NCBI RefSeq assembly: GCF_016758175.1
Contig: NZ_QYAB01000001.1
Span: 1,653,850-1,717,849, forward strand
Direction: 5' to 3'
DNA length: 64,000 nucleotides
DNA from: Leucobacter zeae
GTDB lineage: Bacteria > Actinomycetota > Actinomycetes > Actinomycetales > Microbacteriaceae
This document shows, one piece after another, positions 49,515-59,078 of the stretch. Position numbers and translations under genes: made by a program. How positions within the stretch are numbered: position 1 is the stretch's first letter; every line of letters begins with the position of its first letter. Under the pieces are notes generated by a model that did no database searches, was not told where the DNA came from, and saw only the letters and a program-made list of their open reading frames with translations.

Positions 49515-50747
49515 ATGAGTCCAACAGCAGCGACGTCCCGCCTGGGGGTCCGCAAGATGCGCCCGCGGGATCCCGCCCAGGTGTTCCGCGCCGCGAGCCC
49601 CCTCGAGCTGTTCTTCGACCTGATCTTCGTGGTGGCGGTCTCGCTGAGCTCCGCGCAGCTCCACCACTTCGAGTCCGAAGCCGACATCGGTGCCGGCGTC
49701 GGCGCGTACCTGATGGTGTTCTTCGCGATCTGGTGGGCATGGATGAACTTCACCTGGTTCGCGAGCGCGTTCGATACCGACGACTGGCCGTACCGGGTGC
49801 TCGCGCTGACCCAGATGGGCGGTGTGGTCGTGCTCGCTGTCGGGACGACGCCCGCAATGGCCTCGGGGGACTTCCGCATCGCGATCGCGGGCTACATCAT
49901 CATGCGGCTCGCGCTCGTCGCGCAGTGGCTCAGGGCGTCGCGGAGTCACCCGGACCTGCGCCGGACCGCGCTCCGCTACGCCGTCGGGATCATCATCGTC
50001 CAGCTGCTCTGGGTCGGATTCCCCTTCGTGCCGGCCCAGTTCTCGGTACCGGTATTCGTGGTGCTCATGCTCGCGGAGCTCGCGGTGCCGGTCATTGCGG
50101 AGCTCGGCGTCCAGACGCCCTGGCACCCCGCGCACATCGCCGACCGCTACGGCTCCTTCACGCTCATCGTGCTCGGCGAGTCGGTGCTGGCCTCCGTCGT
50201 GGCGCTCTCCGGCGCGCTGGAGGAGACCGAGCACGTCGCACAGACCGTGCTCATCGGTTCGGGTGGCTTCGTGCTCGCGGCGGGCATGTGGTGGCTCTAC
50301 TTCTCGGTCGAGGTCACTGACCGGCTCGGCGAGCTCAAGACCGCGCTGCCGTTCGGCTACGGGCACTATGCGGTGTTCGCGGCGGCCGGCGCATTCTCCG
50401 CCGGCATCTCGGTGCTCTTCGCCGTCGTGAACGGGGAATCGCACGTCGAGGCCGTCGCCGGGGCGGCGACGCTGACCGTGCCCATCGCGATCTACGTGCT
50501 CGGAGTCTGGTTCCTGATCCTGCGCCACCGGCTCCCGGCGGCATGGAGCGCGCTGATCCCGATCGGAGCGGTGCTCATCGCGGCATGCGCGCTCCTGCCG
50601 GCTATGGGCGCGCCGGTCGTCGCGGCGGTGCTCGCTGCTGCGGCCGTCATGGTGCTGCTCGTCATCGCGGTCGAGGCCTCGGGCGTGCGTGACGCGGCCG
50701 AGGCGTCCGAGACCGGGGTGCCCGAGGCCTCGGCCCCGGGATCCTGA
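49515..50747 (+). CDS. Low temperature requirement protein A (LtrA) family membrane protein
   Basis: A 410-residue integral membrane protein with about 12 hydrophobic segments. The LtrA signatures are the first loop PLELFFDLIFVVAVSLSSAQLHHF, WWAWMNFTWFASAFDTDDWPYRVLAL, and ERYG-like HIADRYGSFTLIVLGESVLASVVALSGAL. The family was named from Listeria cold-growth mutants; its transport function is unknown. ATG 49515 follows GAGGAGG (49503-49509). Divergent from mgtE. Confidence 0.93.
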   Translation: MSPTAATSRLGVRKMRPRDPAQVFRAASPLELFFDLIFVVAVSLSSAQLHHFESEADIGAGVGAYLMVFFAIWWAWMNFTWFASAFDTDDWPYRVLALTQMGGVVVLAVGTTPAMASGDFRIAIAGYIIMRLALVAQWLRASRSHPDLRRTALRYAVGIIIVQLLWVGFPFVPAQFSVPVFVVLMLAELAVPVIAELGVQTPWHPAHIADRYGSFTLIVLGESVLASVVALSGALEETEHVAQTVLIGSGGFVLAAGMWWLYFSVEVTDRLGELKTALPFGYGHYAVFAAAGAFSAGISVLFAVVNGESHVEAVAGAATLTVPIAIYVLGVWFLILRHRLPAAWSALIPIGAVLIAACALLPAMGAPVVAAVLAAAAVMVLLVIAVEASGVRDAAEASETGVPEASAPGS

Positions 50748-50759
50748 GCGGAGCGGCAT

Positions 50760-51485
50760 CTAGGCGGCTCCGGGTCGTTCGCCCGCCTCGGAGCCGTACA
50801 GGCGACCGACATCCTGCGAGCTCAGCCACCCGGCGAACGCAGGCCCCTGCGGCCATCCCTCAGGCGCGTCCTGCCACTCCTCCTGGCGGCCCCAGGGCAG
50901 CAGGTCGACCAGCGGGAAGGTATGGGCGACCTGTTCGACACCGCGCCCGTCGGTGTGCCAGGTGCGGAACACGGCGTCGCCGTCGCGCAGGAGCACGTTG
51001 AGCGCGAATCCGCCGTGCGGGGGAGCGCCGAGGTCCGCGCCGAACGGGCTGTTCGCGGTCGAGTACCACGCCATGCGATTGCCGACCCGCGCGCGGTAGG
51101 CGAGGGCCTCGTCGATCGGTCCCTGGGTGACGACGACGAAGCGCGCGTCGTAGGGATCGAGGAAGTCGAGCCGGGTGAACTGCGACGTGAAACTCGTGCA
51201 GCCGCCGCACTGCCACTCCTCGCCAGGGTGCCACATGTGGCTGTAGACGATGAGCTGCGATCGGCCCTGGAAGACGTCGACCAGTCGTACCGGCCCGTCG
51301 GGGCCCTCGAGCGTGTAGTCGGGCAAGCGCACCATCGGGAGCCTGCGCCGCTGCGCGGCGATCGCGTCGAGCTCACGCGTGGCCGCCTTCTCGCGGGTGC
51401 GCAGCTCGGCCAGCTCGGCGCGCCACGTCGCTTCGTCGACGATGCGGGGCAGGCCGCCGCCTCCGGATTCCGATTCGGTATGCAT
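50760..51485 (-). CDS. DUF899 family thioredoxin-like protein
   Basis: A 241-residue soluble protein. The family opening WRAELAELRTREKAATRELDAIAAQRRRLPMVRLPDYTLEGPDGP is followed by the thioredoxin-like strand LIVYSHMWHPGEEWQCGGCTSFTSQF, in which CGGC could be redox active. FVVVTQGPIDEALAYRARVGNRMAWYSTANSPFG and a C-terminal HTFPLVDLLPWGRQEEWQDAPEGWPQG complete the fold. A frequent annotation is DUF899/AhpC-like. ATG 51485 is preceded by GGGAG at 5 bases. The longer frame to 51611 is not supported. Confidence 0.88.
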   Translation of the reverse strand: MHTESESGGGGLPRIVDEATWRAELAELRTREKAATRELDAIAAQRRRLPMVRLPDYTLEGPDGPVRLVDVFQGRSQLIVYSHMWHPGEEWQCGGCTSFTSQFTRLDFLDPYDARFVVVTQGPIDEALAYRARVGNRMAWYSTANSPFGADLGAPPHGGFALNVLLRDGDAVFRTWHTDGRGVEQVAHTFPLVDLLPWGRQEEWQDAPEGWPQGPAFAGWLSSQDVGRLYGSEAGERPGAA

Positions 51486-51628
51486 CTTCGCTCCCTCGTG
51501 CGCCCGGCTCCGCGGTCGCACCTCCATGGTCCCCCCGGTCCCCGACGTGGTCAAGGCCGTGACGCGATAGGCTCGATCCCGCGGCGCCGCGCACCTGGCG
51601 CGAAGGGTCAATGCCGGAGGAGGCGTCG

Positions 51629-52672
51629 GTGAGTGCAGTGCGCACGTTCCCCATCGGGGGGTTCCTGCTCGCGTTGGGGTCGGCCGCGAGCTTCGCTCTG
51701 TCGGGCAGCTTCGCGAGCGCGCTGCTGAGCGCCGGCTGGTCGGTGGGAGCCGCGACCACGATGCGGATCTCGTGCGCCGCGCTCGTGCTCGCCGTGCCGA
51801 CGGCGGTCGTGCTGCGGGGCAAGTGGCGGCTCGTCGTCCGTGCGTGGAAGCCGCTGCTGCTCTTCGGGCTGCTCGCGGTCGCCGGATGCCAGCTCGCCTT
51901 CTTCTTCGCGGTCCGGTACATCTCTCCGAGCCTCGCCCTGCTCATCGAGTTCATGGGGCCCGTGGTGCTCATGCTGTGGATGTGGCTCAGCACCCGCGTC
52001 GCACCGTCCGGCCTGACGCTGCTCGGGGCGGGGATCGCGGTCGGCGGCCTCGTCGCGATCTCGGGGGTCGTGGCGGGCGGTGCGCTGCATCCGCTCGGCA
52101 TCCTGTTCGGGCTCATCGCCGCCGTCGGCAACGCCGCATACTACGCGACCGGCGCGACGAACGATCACGGGATCGCGCCGCTCCCGTTCGTCGGACTCGG
52201 GCTCGGCATCGCCGCCGTGCTGCTGATCGTGGTCTGCGCGCTCGGGATCCTCCCGTTCGAGGTGACGGCCGAGCCGGCGGTGATGGCCGGGATCGAACTG
52301 CCGCCGGCGGTCGCCGTCGCCGGGATGGTGCTCGTCTCGACCGTGCTCTCGTACGTGCTCGGCGTGGCGGCGTCGCGCCGACTCGGAGCCACCGTCGCGA
52401 GCTTCACGGGCTACTCGGAGGCGCTGTTCGGCATCTTCTGGCCGATCGTGCTGCTCGCGCTCGTGCCGACGGGCGTGCAGTGGATCGGGGCAGGGCTCAT
52501 CGTGGCCGGGGTCGTCACCGTCAAGATCGGCGAGGTCGTCGGAGCGCGCCGGAGGTCGACGTCGACGTCTACCAGGCGACGAGCGGGATCGTCCGAGTAC
52601 GGCGGGCGAATGCGTCGAGCACGTGCCCGGCGCGTTTCAACGACCGATCATGCAGGTGACGTTCGTCGATGA
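51629..52672 (+). CDS. EamA/RhtA family exporter
   Basis: A 10-TMS metabolite exporter, 347 residues, of the RhtA-like group: FPIGGFLLALGSAASFALSGSFASALLSAGWS, PSLALLIEFMGPVVLMLWMWL and PLGILFGLIAAVGNAAYYATGATND. GTG 51629 is taken as the start because GGAGGAGG (51616-51623) is 5 bases upstream; ATG 51611 overlaps that site. The last 40 residues (from about residue 305) are Arg/Ser/Thr-rich. They are read through the 3' end of the opposite-strand Lrp gene (104-base overlap), suggesting an original stop codon was lost. Confidence 0.9.
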   Translation: MSAVRTFPIGGFLLALGSAASFALSGSFASALLSAGWSVGAATTMRISCAALVLAVPTAVVLRGKWRLVVRAWKPLLLFGLLAVAGCQLAFFFAVRYISPSLALLIEFMGPVVLMLWMWLSTRVAPSGLTLLGAGIAVGGLVAISGVVAGGALHPLGILFGLIAAVGNAAYYATGATNDHGIAPLPFVGLGLGIAAVLLIVVCALGILPFEVTAEPAVMAGIELPPAVAVAGMVLVSTVLSYVLGVAASRRLGATVASFTGYSEALFGIFWPIVLLALVPTGVQWIGAGLIVAGVVTVKIGEVVGARRRSTSTSTRRRAGSSEYGGRMRRARARRVSTTDHAGDVRR

Positions 52673-53594
52673 CGAGCGTGGGGAAGCGGGAGGCCAGGGT
52701 CCGCTCGAAGAGTTCCACCTGCGCCACCGTGGGGAACCACATGGTGGCCACGAGGTTGTGGGTCCCGGCCATCGAGGCCACGAGCCGGCAGGCGGGTGTG
52801 TTCGCGATGGCCGTGGCGATCTTCGTGAGATCCTGCACCGGAGCATGCGCGAAGAAGGTCACGGGAACGATGGGCACGACGAGTCGTTCCGCGACCTCGC
52901 ACCGAATGGCGATCGCCCCCGTGCGGAGGAGCTGTTCCACCCGTCGACGGGCGGTGGGAGCGCTGGTGCCGCACCTGACGGCGAGCTCCGTCCACGATGC
53001 ACGGCCGTCCTGGGACAGGGCGGAGATGATCTGGCGGTCGAGGTCGTCGACGCTGACCTGGGCAGGGGGCATCCGCATCGACGCGCGTTGATGGCGATCT
53101 CTGTCGAGCGCGCCGAGCTCCCAGGAGCCTCCCTCGGCGAAGACGCTGCCGAAGAGCCGGCACTCCACTCGCGTGACCCCGGGAATGCTCCGCAGCGCAG
53201 GGAGATAGGCGCGAAGCCGATCGATGTCCGACACGAAGATGTCGACGAGGAGATCCCACTCCCCGAACAGGCTCGAGACCGTCGCGATCTCCGGTTCGTC
53301 CAGGAGCGCGGCGACGGTCGATTCGGAGCGCGCCTGGTCGATGGTGATCAAGGCCAGGGCCGTCATCGGTCGGTCCTGATGATGACGGCCCACGGTGACG
53401 GTCGTCCAGGCGACCCGGCTCTCCTGCAACCTCTGCCAGCGCCGGGCGACCGTTGCAGGGGCCATCCCGAGGGTCTGCCCGATGCTCACGAAATCCGCTC
53501 GGGGTGCGAGCTGCATCGCGTTGATGAGCGCGAGGTCGCTTTCGCTGAGCGTGTTCGATATCGCAGATTCTGACAACGGATCTGTTCGATTCAC
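52569..53594 (-). CDS. Tandem Lrp/AsnC family transcriptional regulator
   Basis: A 341-residue protein made of two Lrp/AsnC units. Unit 1 has an HTH at about residues 20-60 (LSESDLALINAMQLAPRADFVSIGQTLGMAPATVARRWQRLQE) and a RAM ligand domain. Unit 2 has an HTH at about 182-220 (VDDLDRQIISALSQDGRASWTELAVRCGTSAPTARRRVEQLL) and a second RAM domain. Such duplicated forms are usual in actinobacteria. GTG start with AAGGAA upstream. Divergent from an amino-acid ABC importer and amidohydrolase operon, its probable target; the ligand is likely an amino acid. Confidence 0.93.
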   Translation of the reverse strand: MNRTDPLSESAISNTLSESDLALINAMQLAPRADFVSIGQTLGMAPATVARRWQRLQESRVAWTTVTVGRHHQDRPMTALALITIDQARSESTVAALLDEPEIATVSSLFGEWDLLVDIFVSDIDRLRAYLPALRSIPGVTRVECRLFGSVFAEGGSWELGALDRDRHQRASMRMPPAQVSVDDLDRQIISALSQDGRASWTELAVRCGTSAPTARRRVEQLLRTGAIAIRCEVAERLVVPIVPVTFFAHAPVQDLTKIATAIANTPACRLVASMAGTHNLVATMWFPTVAQVELFERTLASRFPTLVIDERHLHDRSLKRAGHVLDAFARRTRTIPLVAW

Positions 53595-53627
53595 GACAAA
53601 AATTCCTTCGGCATGGTCGAGATCATA

Positions 53628-53661
53628 GCGTTGCCCCGTGCTGGTGAAGCAACGGTGCTTC
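53628..53661. promoter_or_regulatory. Dyads upstream of the ABC importer operon
   Basis: The 89-base gap between the Lrp gene and the binding-protein gene contains GAAGCA-ACGG-TGCTTC (53646-53661). An overlapping GTTGC...GCAAC pair lies immediately to its left. Candidate binding sites for the tandem Lrp regulator; consensus not established. Confidence 0.45.
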
Positions 53662-53683
53662 GCAGTATCGAAGGAGAGATCAC

Positions 53684-54589
53684 ATGAGAAATGTTCGATT
53701 CGCCGTCGTCTCGACGCTGATGGCAGCGGCAGTGCTGGCCGGAACGGCCGGATGCTCCGCGGTCACGACAGCGAGCTCGACGGGACAGGCCCAGGCGGAC
53801 GACACGGCCGAACTGTCCCACCTCCTGCCGGAGGGAATCCGGAAGTCGGGGAAGGTGACCGTGGCGATCGACCCCAACTACCCGCCGTTCGAGACGCTCT
53901 CCGAGGACCAGAAGACCATCACCGGGCTGGATCCCGATCTGCTCGACGCGATGGAACCGCTCCTCGGGGTCGAGTTCGAGCTGCAGGCCACGGGATTCGA
54001 CTCGATCATTCCCGGCCTCCAGGCGAAGCGGTACGACATGGCGATCTCGGGAATGACCGACTCGAAGTCGCGCCAGGAGCAGGTGACCTTCGTCGACTAT
54101 CTGTCGATCGGAGGGGCTCTGGTCGTGGCCGCCGACGATCCGCTCGCGAAGAGCGATGACATCCTCGCCGAACTGTGCGGGAGGAAGGTCGGCGTGCAGA
54201 CCGGAACCACGACCATCGATCTGGGCGCAGAGCAGGACGAGAAGTGCGCAGCCGACGGCGAGCCGGCATTGAAGATGTCGACGTTCCCCACCGTGCCGAA
54301 CGCCGTGCTCGCGCTCGACTCGGGACGAATCGACTACGTATGGACGGACGCGATCTCCGCCCTCGCGCAGGTCGAGCGGAGCGAGGGCCGCTTCGTCTCC
54401 GTTCCGGACCACACCCCGACGTACCCCGCAGGCATCGTCTTCCCGAAGGAATCGGACGAGTTGACGACGGCGCTGCAGTCCGCGCTGCAGGAACTGATCG
54501 ACAACGGAACGTACGACGAGATCATCGCGAAGTACCGGCTCGAGAACGAAGCAGTGACCACCGCTGAGATCAACGGCGCGACGGAATGA
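53684..54589 (+). CDS. ABC transporter substrate-binding lipoprotein, polar amino acid type
   Basis: A family 3 solute-binding protein of 301 residues. The signal peptide MRNVRFAVVSTLMAAAVLAG leads to a lipobox-like TAGC with Cys24 as lipid anchor. KVTVAIDPNYPPFETLSEDQKTITGLDPDLLDAM is the usual opening of lobe I, followed by LQATGFDSIIPGLQAKRYDMAISGMT. It is extracytoplasmic. SD GAAGGAGAG precedes ATG. First gene of a four-gene operon with permease, ATPase and M20 amidohydrolase. The ligand may be a polar or N-acylated amino acid. Confidence 0.94.
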   Translation: MRNVRFAVVSTLMAAAVLAGTAGCSAVTTASSTGQAQADDTAELSHLLPEGIRKSGKVTVAIDPNYPPFETLSEDQKTITGLDPDLLDAMEPLLGVEFELQATGFDSIIPGLQAKRYDMAISGMTDSKSRQEQVTFVDYLSIGGALVVAADDPLAKSDDILAELCGRKVGVQTGTTTIDLGAEQDEKCAADGEPALKMSTFPTVPNAVLALDSGRIDYVWTDAISALAQVERSEGRFVSVPDHTPTYPAGIVFPKESDELTTALQSALQELIDNGTYDEIIAKYRLENEAVTTAEINGATE

Positions 54590-55539
54590 ACGCCACGACG
54601 GTAGATGAAACCGCAGCGGTCTCCGCGAAGCGCGCCGAGGCGGAATGGCCCACGGGCGATGTGGCGCCGGTGCGGCATGTCGGCCGGTGGGTGACGACGG
54701 TCGCCGGGGTGCTCGTCGCTGCGGTACTGATCCAGAGCATCGCCACGAACCCGAACTTCGACTGGCCCTATGTCGTCGAGAACCTCACCGCGGGCCCCAT
54801 CCTGCAGGGGTTGCTCATGACCCTCCTGCTGACCGCGATCTCCATGTCCGTGGGGATCGTGCTGGGCGGAGTCCTCGCCATCATGCGGGTATCCAAGAAT
54901 CCGGTTGCACGCACGTTCGCCTGGCTGTTCATCGGATTCTTCCGAGGCACGCCGGTGCTGGTGCAGATCATCTTCTGGTTCAACATCGCGATCCTCATCC
55001 CGAGGATCTCCATCGGCGTGCCCTACGGCCCGCAGCTCTGGGAGATCGATGTGAATCAGTTGGTGACGCCGATGATCGCGGCGATCCTCGCGCTCGGATT
55101 GAACGAGGCCGCATACATGGCCGAGATCATCCGCGGCGGCCTGCTGGCGGTCCCGCACGGACAGCAGGAAGCGGCTTCCGCGCTCGGCCTCTCCCGCGGA
55201 CGCACGCTCAGTCGCATCATCCTTCCGCAGGCGATGCGCGTGATCGTTCCTGCCGCGGGCAACGAGACCATCGGCATGCTCAAGGCGACGGCGCTGGTAT
55301 CCGTGATCGCGGTCTCCGAGCTGCTGTACTCCGTGCAGGCGATCTACAGCCAGAACTATCGCACGATCCCGATGCTCATCGTGGCGAGCGTGTGGTACTT
55401 GATCGTCACGACGTTGCTCACCATCGGACAGGGGGCGATCGAGCGGTACTACGGGCGCGGGTTCGATGGCACCAAGCACGGCTTCGTCCGGCGGTTCGTG
55501 CGCAATCTCAACCCGACTCAGACGCGGAAGGTCCGGTGA
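54586..55539 (+). CDS. ABC transporter permease, polar amino acid type
   Basis: A 317-residue permease of the HisM/GlnP family. The membrane domain starts [18 protein letters not shown], and the family core follows: [47 protein letters not shown]. The EAA loop is [48 protein letters not shown]. An N-terminal 35-residue polar extension precedes the first helix. The start overlaps the binding-protein stop by ATGA. Confidence 0.95.
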   Translation: MNATTVDETAAVSAKRAEAEWPTGDVAPVRHVGRWVTTVAGVLVAAVLIQSIATNPNFDWPYVVENLTAGPILQGLLMTLLLTAISMSVGIVLGGVLAIMRVSKNPVARTFAWLFIGFFRGTPVLVQIIFWFNIAILIPRISIGVPYGPQLWEIDVNQLVTPMIAAILALGLNEAAYMAEIIRGGLLAVPHGQQEAASALGLSRGRTLSRIILPQAMRVIVPAAGNETIGMLKATALVSVIAVSELLYSVQAIYSQNYRTIPMLIVASVWYLIVTTLLTIGQGAIERYYGRGFDGTKHGFVRRFVRNLNPTQTRKVR

Positions 55540-56321
55540 ACGCCATGTTCGACCCCCACTCGCTCCCTCTCGTGCAAATGCACCAGATCGTCAAATCCTT
55601 CGGGGACAACCGGGTGCTCAGGGGCGTCGACCTCGAGATCCGCCCCGGCGAGGTGGTCTGCGTCATCGGACCCTCGGGATCCGGCAAGTCGACGCTGCTG
55701 CGCTGCGTCAACCAACTGACCGTCCCCGATTCGGGGTTCGTGCGGTTCGACGGCCGTTTGATGGGCCTCCGCGAAACAGCCGGGCGCCTGCGTCGACTGA
55801 CCGAAGCGGAGGTGCTCGCGCAGCGCGAGCACATCGGCATGGTGTTCCAGCACTTCGAACTGTTCCCGCACATGACCGTGATGGAGAACATCACCGAGGC
55901 GCCGAGACGCGTGGCCGGTGAGACCAAGGAAGCGGCGGAGCGCTCCGCGACGCAGCTGCTGGGCCAGGTGGGACTCGCGGACAAGGCGCAGGCCTACCCC
56001 GGGCAGCTCTCCGGCGGGCAGAAGCAGCGGGTGGCGATCGCCAGAGCGCTCGCGATGCGCCCCCGACTGATGCTGTTCGACGAGCCGACCTCGGCGCTCG
56101 ACCCCGAGCTCGTCGGCGAGGTGCTCACCGTGATGCGCTCGTTGGCGCAGGAAGGAATGACGATGATGGTGGTCACCCACGAGATGGGGTTCGCCAGGGA
56201 AGTCGCGGACACCCTGGTCTTCATGGACGGCGGTGTCGTGGTCGAAAGCGGTGTTCCGGAGGAGCTGCTCGCGAACCCTCAGCATCAACGCACCCGAACT
56301 TTCCTGGAGCGGGTGGCATGA
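55536..56321 (+). CDS. ABC transporter ATP-binding protein, polar amino acid type
   Basis: A 261-residue ATPase of the GlnQ/HisP family. Walker A is [17 protein letters not shown], the Q-loop [17 protein letters not shown], signature [18 protein letters not shown], Walker [17 protein letters not shown], and H-loop [18 protein letters not shown] at 55536 overlaps the permease stop and has GGAAGG close by; ATG 55545 is the alternative start. It energises the importer made with the two genes upstream. Confidence 0.95.
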   Translation: MNAMFDPHSLPLVQMHQIVKSFGDNRVLRGVDLEIRPGEVVCVIGPSGSGKSTLLRCVNQLTVPDSGFVRFDGRLMGLRETAGRLRRLTEAEVLAQREHIGMVFQHFELFPHMTVMENITEAPRRVAGETKEAAERSATQLLGQVGLADKAQAYPGQLSGGQKQRVAIARALAMRPRLMLFDEPTSALDPELVGEVLTVMRSLAQEGMTMMVVTHEMGFAREVADTLVFMDGGVVVESGVPEELLANPQHQRTRTFLERVA

Positions 56322-57523
56322 TGCGGACGCCTGTGTCGGCCGACTCGCTCTTCGCGACGCTCAGCGGCACGGTTCAGAGCTGGTCTGCGGACCTGATCGC
56401 GCTCAGCCGGAGCCTGCACGCCGAGCCGGAGCTCGCCTGGCAGGAGCACGCATCGGCGGAGAAGGTCGCCGTGCTCGCCGAGCGCGCCGGATTCGAGGTG
56501 CAGCGCGGGGTCGCGGGAATGACGACCGCCCTCATCGGCGAGCAGGGCGAGGAGGGCGGCCTGCCGATCGCGCTCTGCATCGAGTACGACGCCCTCCCCG
56601 AGATCGGTCATGGCTGCGGGCACAACGTCAACGCGGCGTCGGCCCTGGGCGCCGCGATCGCGTTGGGCGCCGTCGCGGAGGAGCTGGGACTCCGCGTGAA
56701 ACTCATCGGTACGCCCGCGGAGGAGGAATCGGGAGGGAAGGTCGACCTGATCGAAGCGGGCGCCTTCGACGATGTCGCCGTCGCCGCCATGGTGCACGCC
56801 GGCGGCGAGGACTCGTACGGAGGGAGCTCGCTCGCGGTCTCGCGGTGGCGGGTCGAGTACGCCGGACGCCCGGCGCATGCGGCACTCGCCCCCTGGGCCG
56901 CGGTCAACGCGCTCGACGCGTTCACCACGGCCTACACGGCGATCGGCGTCCTGCGGCAGCAGCTCCCACCCGGTGTCGTGGTCTCCGCGGTCATCCTCGA
57001 GGGCGGCAGAGCTGCGAACGTCATTCCCGATCTCGCGGTCGGCGAAGTGGAGGTGCGCGCGGCGTCGTCGCAGGTGCTTCGCGAAACGCAGGATCGAGTC
57101 CGTGCCTGTCTCGAAGCCGGAGCGCTGGCCTCGGGGGCGCAGCTGACGGTGAAGCAAGCGTCGCACGATTTCGCCGAGCTCCGCCAAGACGTCGTCCTGT
57201 CCGCGGCCTACGCCGCCGGGATCCGGCGCATCGGTCGCGAGGCGGTCGACCTCGCCGGAGAGCCGATCGCCTCCACCGACATGGGGAACGTGTCGCACCT
57301 GGTTCCCGCCATCCACCCGACGATCGGCTACGACGTGGGCGGCGCCGTGCACCACACGGCCGAATTCGCGGAGCGCAGTGCGTCCGCATCGGCCGACCGG
57401 GCTGTCGTGGACGGTGCGCTCGCGCTCGCCTTCGCACTCGCGACCACCGCATCGGATCCCGAGCAGCGTCAGCGACTGGTGGACGGTCAGCGCTCCCGCG
57501 GGGCGCGTCGTCTGCCGAAGTGA
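56318..57523 (+). CDS. M20 family amidohydrolase
   Basis: A 401-residue metal-dependent amidohydrolase of the M20 aminoacylase/AbgB group. Motifs include [30 protein letters not shown] (metal-binding Cys-Gly-His in place of the usual HxD), [21 protein letters not shown] (metal-ligand EE), [10 protein letters not shown], and the dimerisation lid [21 protein letters not shown]. Likely hydrolyses N-acyl or aminobenzoyl amino acids to free amino acid. It is coupled to the importer ATPase by ATGA, so the imported compound is the likely substrate. Confidence 0.93.
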   Translation: MMRTPVSADSLFATLSGTVQSWSADLIALSRSLHAEPELAWQEHASAEKVAVLAERAGFEVQRGVAGMTTALIGEQGEEGGLPIALCIEYDALPEIGHGCGHNVNAASALGAAIALGAVAEELGLRVKLIGTPAEEESGGKVDLIEAGAFDDVAVAAMVHAGGEDSYGGSSLAVSRWRVEYAGRPAHAALAPWAAVNALDAFTTAYTAIGVLRQQLPPGVVVSAVILEGGRAANVIPDLAVGEVEVRAASSQVLRETQDRVRACLEAGALASGAQLTVKQASHDFAELRQDVVLSAAYAAGIRRIGREAVDLAGEPIASTDMGNVSHLVPAIHPTIGYDVGGAVHHTAEFAERSASASADRAVVDGALALAFALATTASDPEQRQRLVDGQRSRGARRLPK

Positions 57524-57530
57524 CGCGATC

Positions 57531-57590
57531 GCCCACCGAGTCCGAGTCGCCGGACGGACATGTCCGTCCGGCGACTCGGATTCGGTGGGC
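57531..57590. terminator. 60-base near-perfect palindrome
   Basis: Arms of 30 bases (57531-57560, 57561-57590) with a single mismatch and no loop, 7 bases after the amidohydrolase stop and 56 bases before the end of the convergent oxidase gene. Probably a bidirectional terminator. Its end TCGGTGGGCG is shared with the repeat at 35458-35519. Confidence 0.8.
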
Positions 57591-57646
57591 GTACGGTGCG
57601 CGGGACGGCTCGGCGTCCCCGGCGTCGTGTCGGTCCCCGCCCGTCC

Positions 57647-58864
57647 TTATGCAAGCGCGAGGAGCTCGTGGCCCCGACCGCGCAGTTCATCGATCGTGGA
57701 GACGCCGAGGAGCTGCATGGTGCGCAGAAGCTCCTGATGCACGATGCGAGCGACCCGGTCGACTCCGGGGCGACCTCCGGCCGCAAGCCCCCACAGGTAG
57801 GCCCGTCCGAGAAACGCGGCGTCTGCGCCGAGCGCAATAGCGGTGGCCACGTCGGCTCCGTGGGTGAAGCCGGAGTCGACGAACACCGACATGCCTGGGC
57901 CCACTGACTCCCGAACCGGCCGTACGAGATCGATCGGGGCCACCGCCCGATCGAGTTGCCTGCCGCCGTGATTGGACAGATGCACACCGTCGATCCCGAG
58001 GTCGCGAGCGCGCAGCGCATCGGCTGGGCCGATGGGGCCTTTCAGGACCAGTGGACCGTGCCAATGCGATCGGATCTCCTCGAGATCGGACCAGGTCACA
58101 CCGGGGTCGAACTGCTGGGTGATGTTCGCGATCGAGTAGCCTGATGCCCCCGAGCCCGAAGGCGACGATACGTTCGCGAACTGCAGCGCAGGGCTTCTCA
58201 GCATGGCCCACCAGTAGCGCGGACGGGTTCCGATGTCGAACACGCTCCGCAGGGTCAGCCGGGGCGGGATCGTGAAGCCGCTCTTCACGTCCCGGGTGCG
58301 CAACGCGGCGACGGCGGTGTCGATCGCGACCTCGAGCACGCGGTAGCCGGCAAGCTGCGCTCGATCGACGAGCTCCCGCGTGAGCCCGCGGTCCTTCCAG
58401 ACGTAGAGTTGGAACCATCGGTCGGTGGACGGACTCAGCGTCGCGAGATCCTCGAGCGAGGTCGTCGCCATCGTCGAGAGGACGTAGGGGATGCCCGCGG
58501 CGCCCGCGGCCGCTGCGACGGCCGGCTCGCCGGTCGTATCGATCATCCGCGTGTATCCCGTCGGAGCGAAGCCGAACGGGGCCCGGGCATCATGTCCGAA
58601 CAGGGACGTGCGGCTGTCGGCATTGGTGACGTCGGCGAGCGCGGTCGGCGCGAAGCGCCACCGTCGAATGGCGGCCCCGTTGTTGCTCAGGCTCCGCTCC
58701 TCCTCGGCGCCGCCGGCGACGTAGTCGTAGACCGAGCGGGGGAGCGCACGGCGTGCGATCCGCTCGAGATCCTCGACCGTATGGGCGCTCGCGAGACGGC
58801 GTCGCCGACCGTTGGGATCGGGGAGGGAGAGATCGACGAGTTCCAGCACGTCCGCCGCTTTCAT
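57647..58864 (-). CDS. FMN-dependent alpha-hydroxy acid dehydrogenase (LldD-like)
   Basis: A 405-residue TIM-barrel flavoenzyme of the L-lactate dehydrogenase/glycolate oxidase family. It has SVYDYVAGGAEEERSLSNNGAAIRRWRF at the N-terminus, GFAPTGYTRMID, the catalytic base segment VHLSNHGGRQLDRAVAP (His-Gly-Gly-Arg), and VFVDSGFTHGADVATAIALGADAAFLGRAYLWGLAAGG with the FMN-phosphate site. L-lactate or another 2-hydroxy acid is oxidised. It converges with the amidohydrolase operon; a functional link is possible but unproven. Confidence 0.93.
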   Translation of the reverse strand: MKAADVLELVDLSLPDPNGRRRRLASAHTVEDLERIARRALPRSVYDYVAGGAEEERSLSNNGAAIRRWRFAPTALADVTNADSRTSLFGHDARAPFGFAPTGYTRMIDTTGEPAVAAAAGAAGIPYVLSTMATTSLEDLATLSPSTDRWFQLYVWKDRGLTRELVDRAQLAGYRVLEVAIDTAVAALRTRDVKSGFTIPPRLTLRSVFDIGTRPRYWWAMLRSPALQFANVSSPSGSGASGYSIANITQQFDPGVTWSDLEEIRSHWHGPLVLKGPIGPADALRARDLGIDGVHLSNHGGRQLDRAVAPIDLVRPVRESVGPGMSVFVDSGFTHGADVATAIALGADAAFLGRAYLWGLAAGGRPGVDRVARIVHQELLRTMQLLGVSTIDELRGRGHELLALA

Positions 58865-59078
58865 CGCCCGGCCCCGGCCCCGCGAGGTGACGCGGCTCGA
58901 GGTGTCTTCGGGTCCGCGATGTTCGGTGTGTCTTGTTTCCTAGACCAAAGTCTCGTATGCAAGATGATCATGACCCCATTACTGCACACTGCGGGGGCGT
59001 CCACAAGGCAGTGGACGAGTGATGCAGCAGATTACTGTCCGAGATATCGGACAGGGTCGCGAGAACGCGACGATCCGG
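58865..59078. other. AT-richer intergenic region upstream of the LldD-like gene
   Basis: This 214-base gap holds several dyads: GTCCAC-N6-GTGGAC (58999-59016), CTGTCCGA-N4-TCGGACAG (59035-59054), ATGATCAT, and AGAC-CAAA-GTCT. The second may end the tRNA-Leu transcript. The others could be operators for the oxidase gene. No ORF is credible. Confidence 0.5.
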
